Assembly: GCA_015179025.1 (NCBI GenBank)
Contig: WHUX01000286.1
Location: 1-57,777 of the forward strand
DNA: 57,777 bases
Origin: Terfezia claveryi
Lineage: Eukaryota; Ascomycota; Pezizomycetes; Pezizales; Pezizaceae
Direction of reading: 5' to 3'
This document shows positions 23,999 to 33,898 of the stretch, piece by piece (position 1 is the first letter of the stretch; each line of letters opens with the position of its first letter). Below the pieces are notes generated by a model, which saw nothing but the letters and a program-made list of their open reading frames with translations, did not search any database and was not told the origin of the DNA. Made by a program: the position numbers and the translations under genes.

Positions 23999-25819
23999 TT
24001 AAAGCGTATATCTAAATGAATCTTTCACCACACTCTCTTCCTCTTCTTTGTCCAACTTGCTATTCTCCCTTCTCAAAAGCCACCACTGCAAAACCGTGCC
24101 CACTGCCGCCATTGTCAAGAATCCAAGGGCTACTCCATGCCCGAGGAAGTAGCCTGGCGCATCAGGTGCTCTATAAATATACGATGCTGCAACAGCACCC
24201 AGCTGACCAGTTGAAACTTGTACCGCGCCACCAACAGCCCTTTTAGTGTGTCCTCGGAGGTTGTTGCCTAGCCATGGGATATTTATGCCTGAGGCAAAGA
24301 GCCCAATGGCACATAGGAATGTTGCAAAGTACTTTACGCCTTGTTGGTTTTGTGGTAGGGTTAGCTGCAGGATGTACCCTACCATACCAATCACTGTGAA
24401 GAATAACAGTGGTATTCCCCGAGACTTTTTGCGGTCACTATACCAGCCAGCACCGATAGTAAAGATAAAAGCTGCAGCATACGGTGGGACTGTCATGAGC
24501 TGAGAATCGGTGGCTTTAAACCCCAGTCCTGAGTTGATGATACTAGGTAGGAATAGAGCGAATGAGAAGGCAGGAAGCGCAATTCCTAAACAAATAATCC
24601 CGGAAAGGTAAACCTTCCAATCGCAGAAGGCAGCGCGGACATCGGCCCAATCGAACTCCTCGGATTCATTGAGCGAATCGCGTTTGAGGAGGGCTTGTAA
24701 GGCAGCGGAATCTTCGGTAGATAGGAAACGAGAGGTTGCTGGGGAATCCTGGATGAGGAAGTAGCCTAGAAACGCAACAATGATGGTAATTAGACCTTCT
24801 ATGATGAAAATCCAGCGCCAACCTGAGAGTCCACCCGCTCCATCGGCCGCCACCAAACCTGGAGCAATCAGACCACCAAACGCACCCGCGAGAGTGGCAG
24901 CACTGAAGAAAAGAGTGAAGCGGAAGACGACAGCGTGGCGGGGGTACCTTAGAGTAAATTAGCTGCTGAGACGTCGACGTCTCATTTATATAAAATATGG
25001 AATTCAGGTGTCGCACCATACGGTCAAAAGGAAAATAACACCGGGCTAGCGCTCAAATCAACAAAGCTCCATGAATTCTCCATGGACTGAAAAAACTGGC
25101 TACAACTCACAAATAATCCAGCCTCCATGAATCCCAGAAGTAATCTGACGACTACAAGCGACCCAAAATTCTGCACGAACCCATTGCAGACAGTCAGACT
25201 GTTCTGAATCAGTATCATGCCTTTTCCCTCAGTAGTTCAATGTATGACGACGTACATTCCCCAGGCCAAACAGATTGATGGCAGCCAGACACTTGGCTTC
25301 AGCTTCTTGAGAATTATATTACTGGGAATCTGATTATCATTTGTTAGCTACTTGAAAAAGGTCAACTGCTTACCCTGCCCCCTTTAGACAAGCCGAGTCA
25401 TGTCTCATCAACCACCAACTTGATCTAGCGAGTTAAATTCCACATACCTCAAAGCTGAGATAGCTCACAAACAAGATACTAAGGGCAATGCTATATTGCC
25501 CTGGAGAAAGGCCCAACTCTTTGTCCATGTTCGCAATTTTGGCATTTCCGATTGAAGTTCGATCCACGAATGACATCAAATAAAAGAGGGTTATGATTGG
25601 AAGGAGTTGCCAGTCAACCTTCCGCAGCAGATGGGCCTGCTCTTCAGGTGTGAGGGGTGGCAAAGTGAAAGTGAGAACGGGTAAGTCATGTGAATCAATC
25701 TCTTTTTCTGTCTCTATGGACATCATTTTGCTCATGTATATACAAGAGGAATGATAATGGGGAGTCCGAAACTTATATAAACCAGCTTTAATATCCATTT
25801 TCGACGATTTTTTCCCCAC
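23999..25819 (-). CDS. MFS transporter, anion:cation symporter (Dal5/Tna1-like) family
   Basis: Five exons on the minus strand: 25819-25448, 25329-25256, 25198-25111, 25045-25017 and 24947-23999 (1,512 nt, 503 aa). A later start at 25735 (MSKMMSIETEKE) would give 475 aa and is equally likely. Introns are GT-AG and preserve the family sequence across every junction: SYLSFE-IPSNIILKKLKPSVWLPS, then ...GFVQNFGSLVVVRLLLGFMEAGLF, the 29-nt exon encoding PGVIFLLTVW, then YPRHAVVFRFTLFFSAATLAG. The N-terminal TM1-loop motif (LPIITLFYLMSFVDRTSIGNAK) and GGLSGWRWIFIIEGLITI are typical of ACS permeases. These import organic anions such as allantoate, nicotinate, pantothenate or small peptides at the plasma membrane; the substrate cannot be deduced. 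A MITE end lies about 85 bp upstream of the first start. Confidence 0.88.
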
Positions 25820-25903
25820 ACATGTTTTTAGTTCACAGTTTTTGATTCACATCGGCAGCGGAATTGCATAAAAGTGGGAGAACTACCTACCTATAGCAAT
25901 TGA

Positions 25904-26863
25904 TAGTCTGGTTGGCACAACGACCTCTGAAAAGCAATGGGTCAACGGGACAGCCTAGCCCATGAGGGTTGGTTATACTATAGGTGGCTGGCATGTGACT
26001 ACATTTGGGTCAATGCGTCTGTACCATATACAGGCAAACCTGGCTATAACGAATGCCAAGATTCCGACCCCTTTCCTTCGTTATAGCCAGGTTTCGTTAT
26101 AAGAAGATGTCACGTGCCTACGAGGGGTAAGGAGATTTGTGGAGAAAAAAGATAGAATGTAGTCAATTTGTGTTCTTTCTGCTTCTGCTCGATAATATTG
26201 GTCAATTCGGGTTCCTTTTACTTCTGCTCGATAATATTGCTTAATTTACGCTCGACAATTGGCTGCAATCATAACTCTGACCTATCACTTTCTTAGTTTT
26301 TTTATTAGAAGCTCTGCCTTTCTTTCTTGTCACTCTTATATTGTATTACATCTCGTATGTTCACTCTATTTTCCCTCTAGTTCCCTATTTTTGTCTATAT
26401 ATGTAGTTCCCTATTCCTGTATTTCTGTCTAGTGTAGTGTCGTCAAGTAAGCCCTTTTGCTTCCATTTATTTTGTTAGCACACTACTAGTTTTACTATAG
26501 CCAATAAAGTTTTGCTATGTTTTAATTTATTAGCCACCGAATTCTCTTCACTATCGTTATACCGATTAATTTCACTATAGCCAGGGTACTTTAGCTGCGT
26601 GCAAGAATGGTCTAACAAATCCCTTCGGTACAGCCAGTTTTTCAGTACGTCGAGTTTCACTATAGCCAGGTTTGCCTGTAGTAGAATTTAGGTACAAGCA
26701 ATCGTGAATTTCTGTAGGAACATAAGTCGCGATGTCGGATCAAAGAGACCCCTGAACCCTTGCGACCTGCACCTGAGAGACCTGTATTTTAGCACGCTTA
26801 ATTTTAATATACTGTGCTCTAGTCGCTGTGTCCCGTTGACCCATCTGTCCCATTGACCCATCA
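25904..26863. repeat. Outer inverted repeat enclosing a MITE
   Basis: A TAGTCTGGTTGGCACAA end starts at 25904. A 16-bp arm ATGGGTCAACGGGACA (25937-25952) is perfectly inverted at 26829-26844, with a second partial copy to 26863. The 648-bp MITE below lies between them, so this appears to be an older inverted-repeat element into which another inserted. Confidence 0.4.
26031..26678. mobile_element. MITE with TA target duplication (Tc1/mariner or pogo type)
   Basis: The ends are CAGGCAAACCTGGCTATA (26031-26048) and its perfect inverted complement (26661-26678), 18 bp, each flanked by TA. That is the insertion signature of Tc1/mariner/pogo (Fot1-like) elements. Subterminal copies of TATAGCCAGG occur inside both ends (26082-26091 and around 26577). 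At 648 bp without a coding frame it would need a transposase from elsewhere. Confidence 0.75.
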
Positions 26864-27456
26864 ATCGCTGTAGTGTGCAATGCACTCACGTAAGTAGGTA
26901 GGTGTTGTTCAATTGGTGGAGCATGATGGCGGGGAACTTGATGGGATCGGAAATGCAGGTTGGGTAAATTTTGTTGGGCATGTTACAGAGATGTAAGTCT
27001 AGGTAATCGACACGTGACCGAAACAACTTTTCCGGTTCAGAGATGGTACAGTACTTGGCGACGTCAGGTGGCATGCTGTCAATCACGTTTTCACGCAAAA
27101 CTAACGCCAACCAGACCTAAAGCCTCGAGGTATACACTGCGAGGGGCTACGCAACCAGACTAGAGGGCTACGGAGTACAGTAGTGCTGAAACTACATAGG
27201 AAATACCATAGATTTCTCTTGATAGTCTATGTACCCCATAATATACGGTACAGTGCGTTGTCTGCTGTGCTGGGCTATCTCATGTACATATGTATGTATA
27301 TAGGTCTAGAAAAATACTCAATTTCCGTTATTAATATACAAGTACTGGTGAAGAAAAAGAAATTTTCAAAACAAGCAGGAATTCTTTTTCATGAATATGA
27401 ATATGTAATGGGTTTGGAGTTGAGCGCTATTCCCATTTCTGTTCCTTGGCATAAAA

Positions 27457-27502
27457 TAGTCTGGTTGTTGGTTAAGTAACCTAAGCTAACGCAACCAGAC
27501 TA
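27457..27502. mobile_element. 46-bp minimal inverted-repeat unit, TAGTCTGGTTG family
   Basis: TAGTCTGGTTG at 27457-27467 and CAACCAGACTA at 27492-27502 form perfect 11-bp arms around 24 bp. It looks like a nearly complete collapse of a TA-flanked MITE to its two ends. Related ends lie at 27107 and 27152. Confidence 0.5.
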
Positions 27503-27530
27503 GAGCTCCGTCGCATTAACAATTTTTAGC

Positions 27531-27567
27531 TAGTCTGGTTGGCACAACACCTCCAAAGACCAGACTA
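27531..27567. mobile_element. 37-bp minimal inverted-repeat unit, TAGTCTGGTTG family
   Basis: TAGTCTGGTTGGCACAAC starts at 27531 and AGACCAGACTA ends at 27567. It is a second collapsed copy 28 bp from the first. Confidence 0.45.
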
Positions 27568-27989
27568 ATTTTTAGCCCTCTTACGAAGGTCTGGGCAATT
27601 TTTGGCTGAAGCTTTGGGCACTAACTTAGGGGCACCTTCTTCGTAGGAGAGAGAGGTCTCTGGATATCTATCATTTTTTATTTCCTCCTCTACACAGTTC
27701 ACCTGCTCTGCTACTACTTTAAGTAAACCTTACAATATTATAGCTCTGTATGGTAACCTGAAGACTCCACTCAGGGACCTCTCGGAGTATACGTGTGAAG
27801 TGCAGTCGATTTTGAGTTTACTGGCGTCCAAGAGGCGAGCTCTTGAATGGAATTTCTACTTACCCGCATCCACGGCGAACAAGACTCCTTGTCAGTTTAG
27901 AGACATAGGTCGAGCTTGATATCGTAGCACAATGATACCACGCTACAACGGTCCATTTTGGAAAAAGTGCACTAGATATCCGAGCGCAA

Positions 27990-28315
27990 AAATAGGTGTT
28001 TTATTCCGGAGGAAACATTGGCAAATGAGGATGAAGATCCTAGCATTGGACATTGCCGAATTGCGATTACACATGCAGTGGCAGCTGCCTGGTTGGCTTC
28101 ATGAACATAAGCGAGATACAATTATCAAGGCGTTTAAGCAGACTGGTATTTCACTTTGTCCAACTGGTAATGATGACCATCAACTGCATGTACGAGGGCT
28201 ACATACCTAATCTTGTGGTGGGGCCATGGGAAAAAGAGTTGGATTCCGATGAAGAGGTTGAATATGTTGTTTTGGCTGAGGATGTGGTGGTTGAAACCGA
28301 TGTAAATCCTTAGCA
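27990..28315 (+). pseudogene. C-terminal remnant of a DDE transposase (pogo/Fot1-like, tentative)
   Basis: Across two frames the sequence reads SIGHCRIAITHAVAAAW, then HEHKRDTIIKAFKQTGISLC, PTGNDDHQLHVRGLH, then PNLVVGPWEKELDSDEEVEY. This order (an [AW]W...K...I..AF...GIS...G..D....I.G pattern with an acidic tail) resembles the extreme C-terminus of fungal DDE-superfamily transposases. No catalytic core is left upstream, and frameshifts separate the pieces. The TA-flanked MITEs nearby would be plausible substrates of such an enzyme, but no link is shown. Confidence 0.4.
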
Positions 28316-28424
28316 TTATATTTTATCAAAAAAAGGAGTCTTGTAGATCAGTTTGTGCGGTACTGTATCATCCACCTATCTGTCAACGGTCATTGAATAT
28401 TAATAGTTATTATTTCTCCATATA

Positions 28425-28504
28425 CAGCATCCGACGGTGGAATCAGTCAGCAAACCTAGACGGTGGCTCATGAGTTAGCTGACCAGTTCCACCGTCGGAT
28501 GCTG
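28425..28504. mobile_element. 80-bp hairpin element (CAGCATCCGACGGTGGA ends)
   Basis: The 17-bp arm CAGCATCCGACGGTGGA at 28425-28441 is perfectly inverted at 28488-28504. The similarity extends inward (GTCAGC / GGTCAGC). A related single arm occurs at 16548. No clear target duplication was seen. Confidence 0.55.
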
Positions 28505-28774
28505 AACAGAAATATCAAGAAGCTAGGTTGAATACAAGTCATATTCATGATCCAACTGTAAAGCAGGTGGCAGATGTTCGATAAATTGTTTTTTTCTGAA
28601 CACTCGATAGCGCCCCTGAATAATTTAGATGGCCATGAGCAATGAAAAACTCTGGTATATATTAGTAAAGCCAGACTAGGTGTATATGTAGTCATCTTGT
28701 ATATATCTATCGGGATTTTCCTGTTCTAAGTAAAAGCTAGGTTTGTAAGTAAAAGTAAGTAGGTAGAACCATGG

Positions 28775-29797
28775 CTACTTAGGAGGTATGTAGTTCATGG
28801 GACGAGACTCCGACTTACAATTAAAGCTCATGCCCCCTACGATAATATCCGCAACTTTTCCGCTCGCCCATCGGAGCAAGTCTTCCATACCCTCGTTTCC
28901 TGACTGCAGCTCAATCCCTTTACCCTGAGGGCCCCACTCCTCAGTCAAAGCACCAGCCTCCACATCTCCTTCCACAAATATGTGGCGATGGTACTGAACG
29001 TGGTTTGGCCATACTATATTGTCAAAGTAACCTTCAGGATCAGTCCAGAACCCGTCAGCGGTATTATAGCCTCTTCGAGATTCTCTTCTCTCCTTAGCCA
29101 CACAATATGGTGCTCGTAGGAGGAGCTTTAGATCTAGGAAGGAAACGAGGGGAGGACTTGTTTGTTCCGCTTTGTCGCCTTCTCGGTGGTAAAGCATGAA
29201 GCCGTCGACCAGGATGAGGTTTATCCGGAGATCTTTTCCAACGCATTTCGGAATATTTTCCCCAACTGTGTCAAACTTGCTAGTGATAGCCCTCCTTATC
29301 TCGATCAGTGCCTCCTCCGATATCGCCGTGCCTCCCTTGAGGGCCGTATCTGGCTGAGGTTCCAGTGACTCTGGCCCTTCTGTCTCCTTGATACCCAGAC
29401 TATGGAGGACTTCAGCATACGGAACGCCCTGGCGGAGCAGCCCCAAAGCTTTCTTTAATGCCACAAAATTTATGGCCCCCGGATAGTCCCAGTCCACCAT
29501 GTCGACTGTTTCCTCCGTTTCCTCTTTTTTTGACCCCTGTCGCTTTATTGTCAACCTCCGAACGGGGAGGGAGGATTCAGGAATGTAAAAGTCATCTTCG
29601 TGAAGAAGGGAAACATTGAACGCAATCTCACTGAAGACATCACTAGCAGCCGCAGATTGGTTAGAAGAGATCGTGAAGTTGGTGAACAACCTCCGGAGGT
29701 TCCGTGCAAGCGTGGTTTTTCCCGATGAAGAGATGCCTGAGATGCCGACGATATACGTGTATCCGGTGTCCTCCAATTGTGGTTCCCGTTTCTCCAT
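28775..29797 (-). CDS. P-loop kinase of the nicotinamide riboside kinase / uridine kinase-like family
   Basis: Single-exon frame. I choose the start at 29797 (340 aa) because it lies 17 residues before the P-loop. The frame stays open to 30049, but that extension has no family similarity and overlaps a MITE-end motif at 29927. Walker A is GISGISSSGKTT (G21, G26-K27-T28). HEDDFY (Asp68/Asp69) is the substrate/catalytic acid motif of NRK and uridine kinases. DWDYP (102-106) matches the D-WD-P motif, and ILVDGFMLY is the second conserved strand. The lid-like RRESRRGY...DPEGYFDNIVWP follows. The family phosphorylates nicotinamide riboside (NAD salvage) or uridine; the motifs favour the NRK branch, but the protein is longer than usual, with an insertion around residues 86-98. 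Expected to be cytosolic. Confidence 0.82.
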   Translation of the reverse strand: MEKREPQLEDTGYTYIVGISGISSSGKTTLARNLRRLFTNFTISSNQSAAASDVFSEIAFNVSLLHEDDFYIPESSLPVRRLTIKRQGSKKEETEETVDMVDWDYPGAINFVALKKALGLLRQGVPYAEVLHSLGIKETEGPESLEPQPDTALKGGTAISEEALIEIRRAITSKFDTVGENIPKCVGKDLRINLILVDGFMLYHREGDKAEQTSPPLVSFLDLKLLLRAPYCVAKERRESRRGYNTADGFWTDPEGYFDNIVWPNHVQYHRHIFVEGDVEAGALTEEWGPQGKGIELQSGNEGMEDLLRWASGKVADIIVGGMSFNCKSESRPMNYIPPK

Positions 29798-30049
29798 CGC
29801 TCCACAGAAGTTAAATTCCAGCCTAAATCCCGAAGCTTTGTTCAACGGTCGCTCTGGACTTGGTTGGGGTAATTTGCCTGACAAGGCAAAATTGACTGCT
29901 ATTAATAGTCCAATATCAATTAGTGCGACCAGACTAGCGCTAGTTTGTGATCGAAACGACTTTCGGTCACATTCAGTAATTATAGCAATTCCACAATCCA
30001 GGGAATGGATAAGTAGAACGTGAACAAGAGCTAACCGATGCCATTGCAC

Positions 30050-33000
30050 CTATAAAGTGGAATTAAGATAGATATAATTTTTTCTTAAAGGAAGCTATTT
30101 ACCCCACCAATGGTTAATTTACAATATTAATAAGTGTTTCAGAACCACGAAAGGTAATCAATCCCCAGGATAACCAATCTGCAAGCTGCATTTAGTCAGA
30201 GCATCTCGACCAAGCCCTCTTTCAATCCCAGGTCCAATTCTTGAGCCTTTTCGTTGTATTAACTATGAATTTGCAAGGGATATAAAGCGATAAGGTTTTA
30301 CTCGAAATGTCATCACCGCAGCGGATCATTGTGTTACCGTAGAATTCCGTGTATAAGAAACGTTCCTTAGTCAACTGAAAGTCGAGGACATTCGGGATTT
30401 AGTTTCTTATACTCGTGGGTTCTACTCAGGACTCTGATAGCCCGGGCTATATACATACCAGTCCAAAATTAAACAATTTCGTAACCAAGCCTCATGTCTA
30501 ATGCCTGAGCAAGCTCAAGCAGTCTAGGCCGAGATACTTAGCTGTTTCTGCCTCTTCTGCCATAAATTTATGATCTCTCTGAAAAAGGATGGACCATAGT
30601 AGTTAGAATGGCCAACGGTATTGATTTCGGTATCCTCACTACATTCAGGGCGCACCTTGATACCACGTTCCTTTGCAGAATGGCTCCCAACTTTCCAAGA
30701 TAATGTCAGTTAAACCTAATTGAAGATGAACGAATCTACATGTGAGTCTATGCATCAGCAATCCATTTGGCCATAAAACCTAATAGGTCGTGGTTGAACA
30801 GCAAGTGGCTTTGTTAGTAGACCAGGCTGATCATACTTGTGCTGAATGCTCAATAATATGTGACTGTGATACGTTTAGGACTTTCTACTCCATACGTCCC
30901 TACCTTTCATAGCTCCTAGAGTCTTATTTACTAGAAACCCCATGTTTCATACTTGCGGTATCTGGGCAGGTGTCAGACCCTGGTTGGTACCCTGGCGTTC
31001 CTTATACACGGGTGCTTCTATAACATGTGGTACTTTCTTATACGCGGGATTATACGGCTTCGAGATTTTACTTTCTTCAACTCTACCCCAATATTAATGG
31101 CTAGATTGCAGCGCTGGTGACAGTCTTACCAGCAGTAAAACTATTGGCATTCAGCGCAGGCCGATCTTCCTGAGGATACGAACTCAAGGTAGGCATGGCG
31201 TCAGTTTCCGTCCATACTCCAACGACACTCAGGTAATTTGCATTGGACACTTTGATTAGGTGGATATGAGGTACGCCCAATCCAACTCCCTCGATCGACT
31301 TTCAAACTCCTAACAAGCACTAGTTAAACAAGATCAAAATCTGAGATCACCGTGCTGGCGCGTTATCAAGGTTTCAAGTTTTACCTACAACAGAGGCCTC
31401 TCTAGTGTCCAAAGGCGACTCAGCCTGAGGGGTAGGAGACTTGGGAAAATGCGGGCTGTGCTCGGGCCCGCTGTGACATAACCATGACTGTGTTGGCTGC
31501 TCGTAGAGATGACTCTCAACTCCCATATTTGGTATGCCTTAGAAGAAGTACTTTGGAACTTATATTACTTCCAAAGTTTCATTGTTTGAGACAATGACAA
31601 ATCTTAGTGGTACGCAATTCAAGTTCCGTCAGTAATGTCCCCTGGTCCTTTCATGAGAGTGATATATCTGATGAAGGAACATGTCAGCGACAACGTGTAT
31701 CATTCAGCCTTGGAGACTTCGACTGGCTATGGTGTTTGTCACTGCCGTATAGAGAAACACTAGACAGATCCATGCATTAACGGCGGGCTTAGCTCCGACA
31801 ATACATAGCCCCATCATTAATAACCTACCTTTGAACAAGCTTCTTCTTCCACTCCTTGTGCGACCAGACGCCAGGTCAGTGAAGTGTGACATTTTTGTCA
31901 AAGATCCCTGATCCTCGCCTAGGAGGGAGGATCAGTGAATGCAGGCCCTCAAATGTATCTGTCGACATATCATCACAGCCTGAGCTCGTCCTCCAACCGT
32001 TCCCAAGGCAGATACATATAGAGTACGTAAGCACTGTGCTCTTGGTATGTATTATCGAGTCATAGCCCAACCAGACTAGTCATAGCCCCATTGTGTTGAT
32101 GCTAATCGTGGATTAGTTGCTAAATTTAACCCGACTTAATGCATATGATCTTTAGAATCTACGCGGCTTGACGGTTACAACTCTCATATTCATATTGGCT
32201 GAGGGAAATCGTAGGGGAGGCCCCGTCTAGGAGGTATCCATACGGGATTCATGCGCTTAACCATGATTATTCCACGCGCACTGCTAGTATAAATTTCCTT
32301 CGTAAGGCTAATTGAACGGACAGGTACCTAACCGGCCTTCAAGAGGGGCCGCTCTATCTCGATTCACTCTGGGTAGTATTTTGGTGAGGACCATAATACA
32401 AGAGTTTTCGTCAAAACATACGTCCCACACTTACAAACAGAAAACCTACCAGTAGCTTATCCCCGGCAGGAGCTGTATTGACTTCTTCACCATGTTACAA
32501 TAAATTATCCAGTAACAAAGGAAGACTGAGATGCAAACACGGTATCAAATGGACCAACGAATCCAGTTTGGTTGTAAGAGATCTAAGTACTTCTAGTCCC
32601 AGTTTTTTCGTCTACACTCCCTCAAAGTACGGTGGCTCTCACACACATCCTGAGGGGAAATAGTAACTCCGGTCGGAATTTCACGGTTGCCTCGCAAAAC
32701 AAAATCACGGAGGGGAGGACTCATGATATCAAAGTGGGGGATAGGTAGATGGCGTCGCATGCGCGCAGGGATTCCTCGGTCTAAATTTAAAACCTGGGTT
32801 ACACCAGCGTGAGTGGGTAGGTAAGTATTTAGAGAGAATACTGTACTTCTTGGATTATTTACTTTTCGCAAGGCGAAAAAAAAAATGCCCTGCTATATTC
32901 AAACAAGGACATTGGGATGGCGGCAGTGCTACAAAAGAGTGCCTTGGCTGATTACTATTACGGCCAGATACAATACAACTCCGCTCCGTACGGTCAGGAT

Positions 33001-33898
33001 ATAACTCCACTGGTTTCGGCATGCCATGCAGGGAAATGGAACAGGAATTTCCGGCCAGGGCCCCCGGACGGTGCAGCCGTTGAAACCTTATTTCAGGCGG
33101 TTCTTTTGACAGCAATATCTCCAACAGTGGAGCGTTCCCCCGGATTCGTCACAGATATAGCTGAGCTGTCGGAACCAATGGCATGAAAGAGTTAGTTGAA
33201 TCCTGAATGATTCGATATGACCGCATTGGCATCTAACGCTGCTCTCCCCCCCGGTCCATTTTTGCTCCAACGTTGATTCCTTGCGGCAAAACAAGGATAA
33301 ATGCATGCAATGCAGCAGCTATACTGGAATCTGATGTTGTGTGACCCATCCCCAATAGGTGCCTTTGCGAGCGGACTCACCCCGTTTCCAATTGAATATC
33401 CGAGCAGAAGCTATTTCTATGAGCTTTGGCTAGGTAAAGATTGAATATTCGCTACGACTTCCCATGCACCTGCCAGAGGGTGGGGCTGAAACTAGCTGTT
33501 GACGTTGCTCTGGTGGTCCTGGTAAGTGGCCATGCTAGATTACCAGTATGACCTGAATGCTTGAGTTGGTTGGGATAACTCCGCCATCGTAGATGAGTCC
33601 TAAGTACTTAGTAGGTGATTTGACCCCTCACATATCAGCACCAAAAATATCGAGGGAAGTGACTGGGTTAGGCCTTACTATAAAGCACATCTATAATTAC
33701 GTCCGCCAGAGGGGCGCCCACTTCTTGAAGGGGAGCTTGAGGAAAGCGAGGTGCTTTTCAGAACTTGCCAAGTAGAAAAGTTCGCGAAATAATTTACATT
33801 TCTGGGGGGTCTCCGAGTACGAGACTCAATTTAAAACCTTGCCACTCTTATTAAAGTCGCGGCCAGGCCCACTCTTACCAGCTCCTATAACATCCATA
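30050..33898. other. Long intergenic region, no recognisable gene
   Basis: About 3.8 kb in which I can name no protein or RNA. Frames are short on both strands. One MITE end (CAACCAGACTA) lies at 32068-32078. A distal promoter of the downstream regulator, or unannotated non-coding RNA, cannot be excluded. Confidence 0.4.

Noticed and set aside
29798..30049. 84-residue N-terminal extension of the P-loop kinase
   Set aside because: The open frame continues, but it overlaps a MITE terminus and shows no family similarity; the internal Met at 29797 is the better start.
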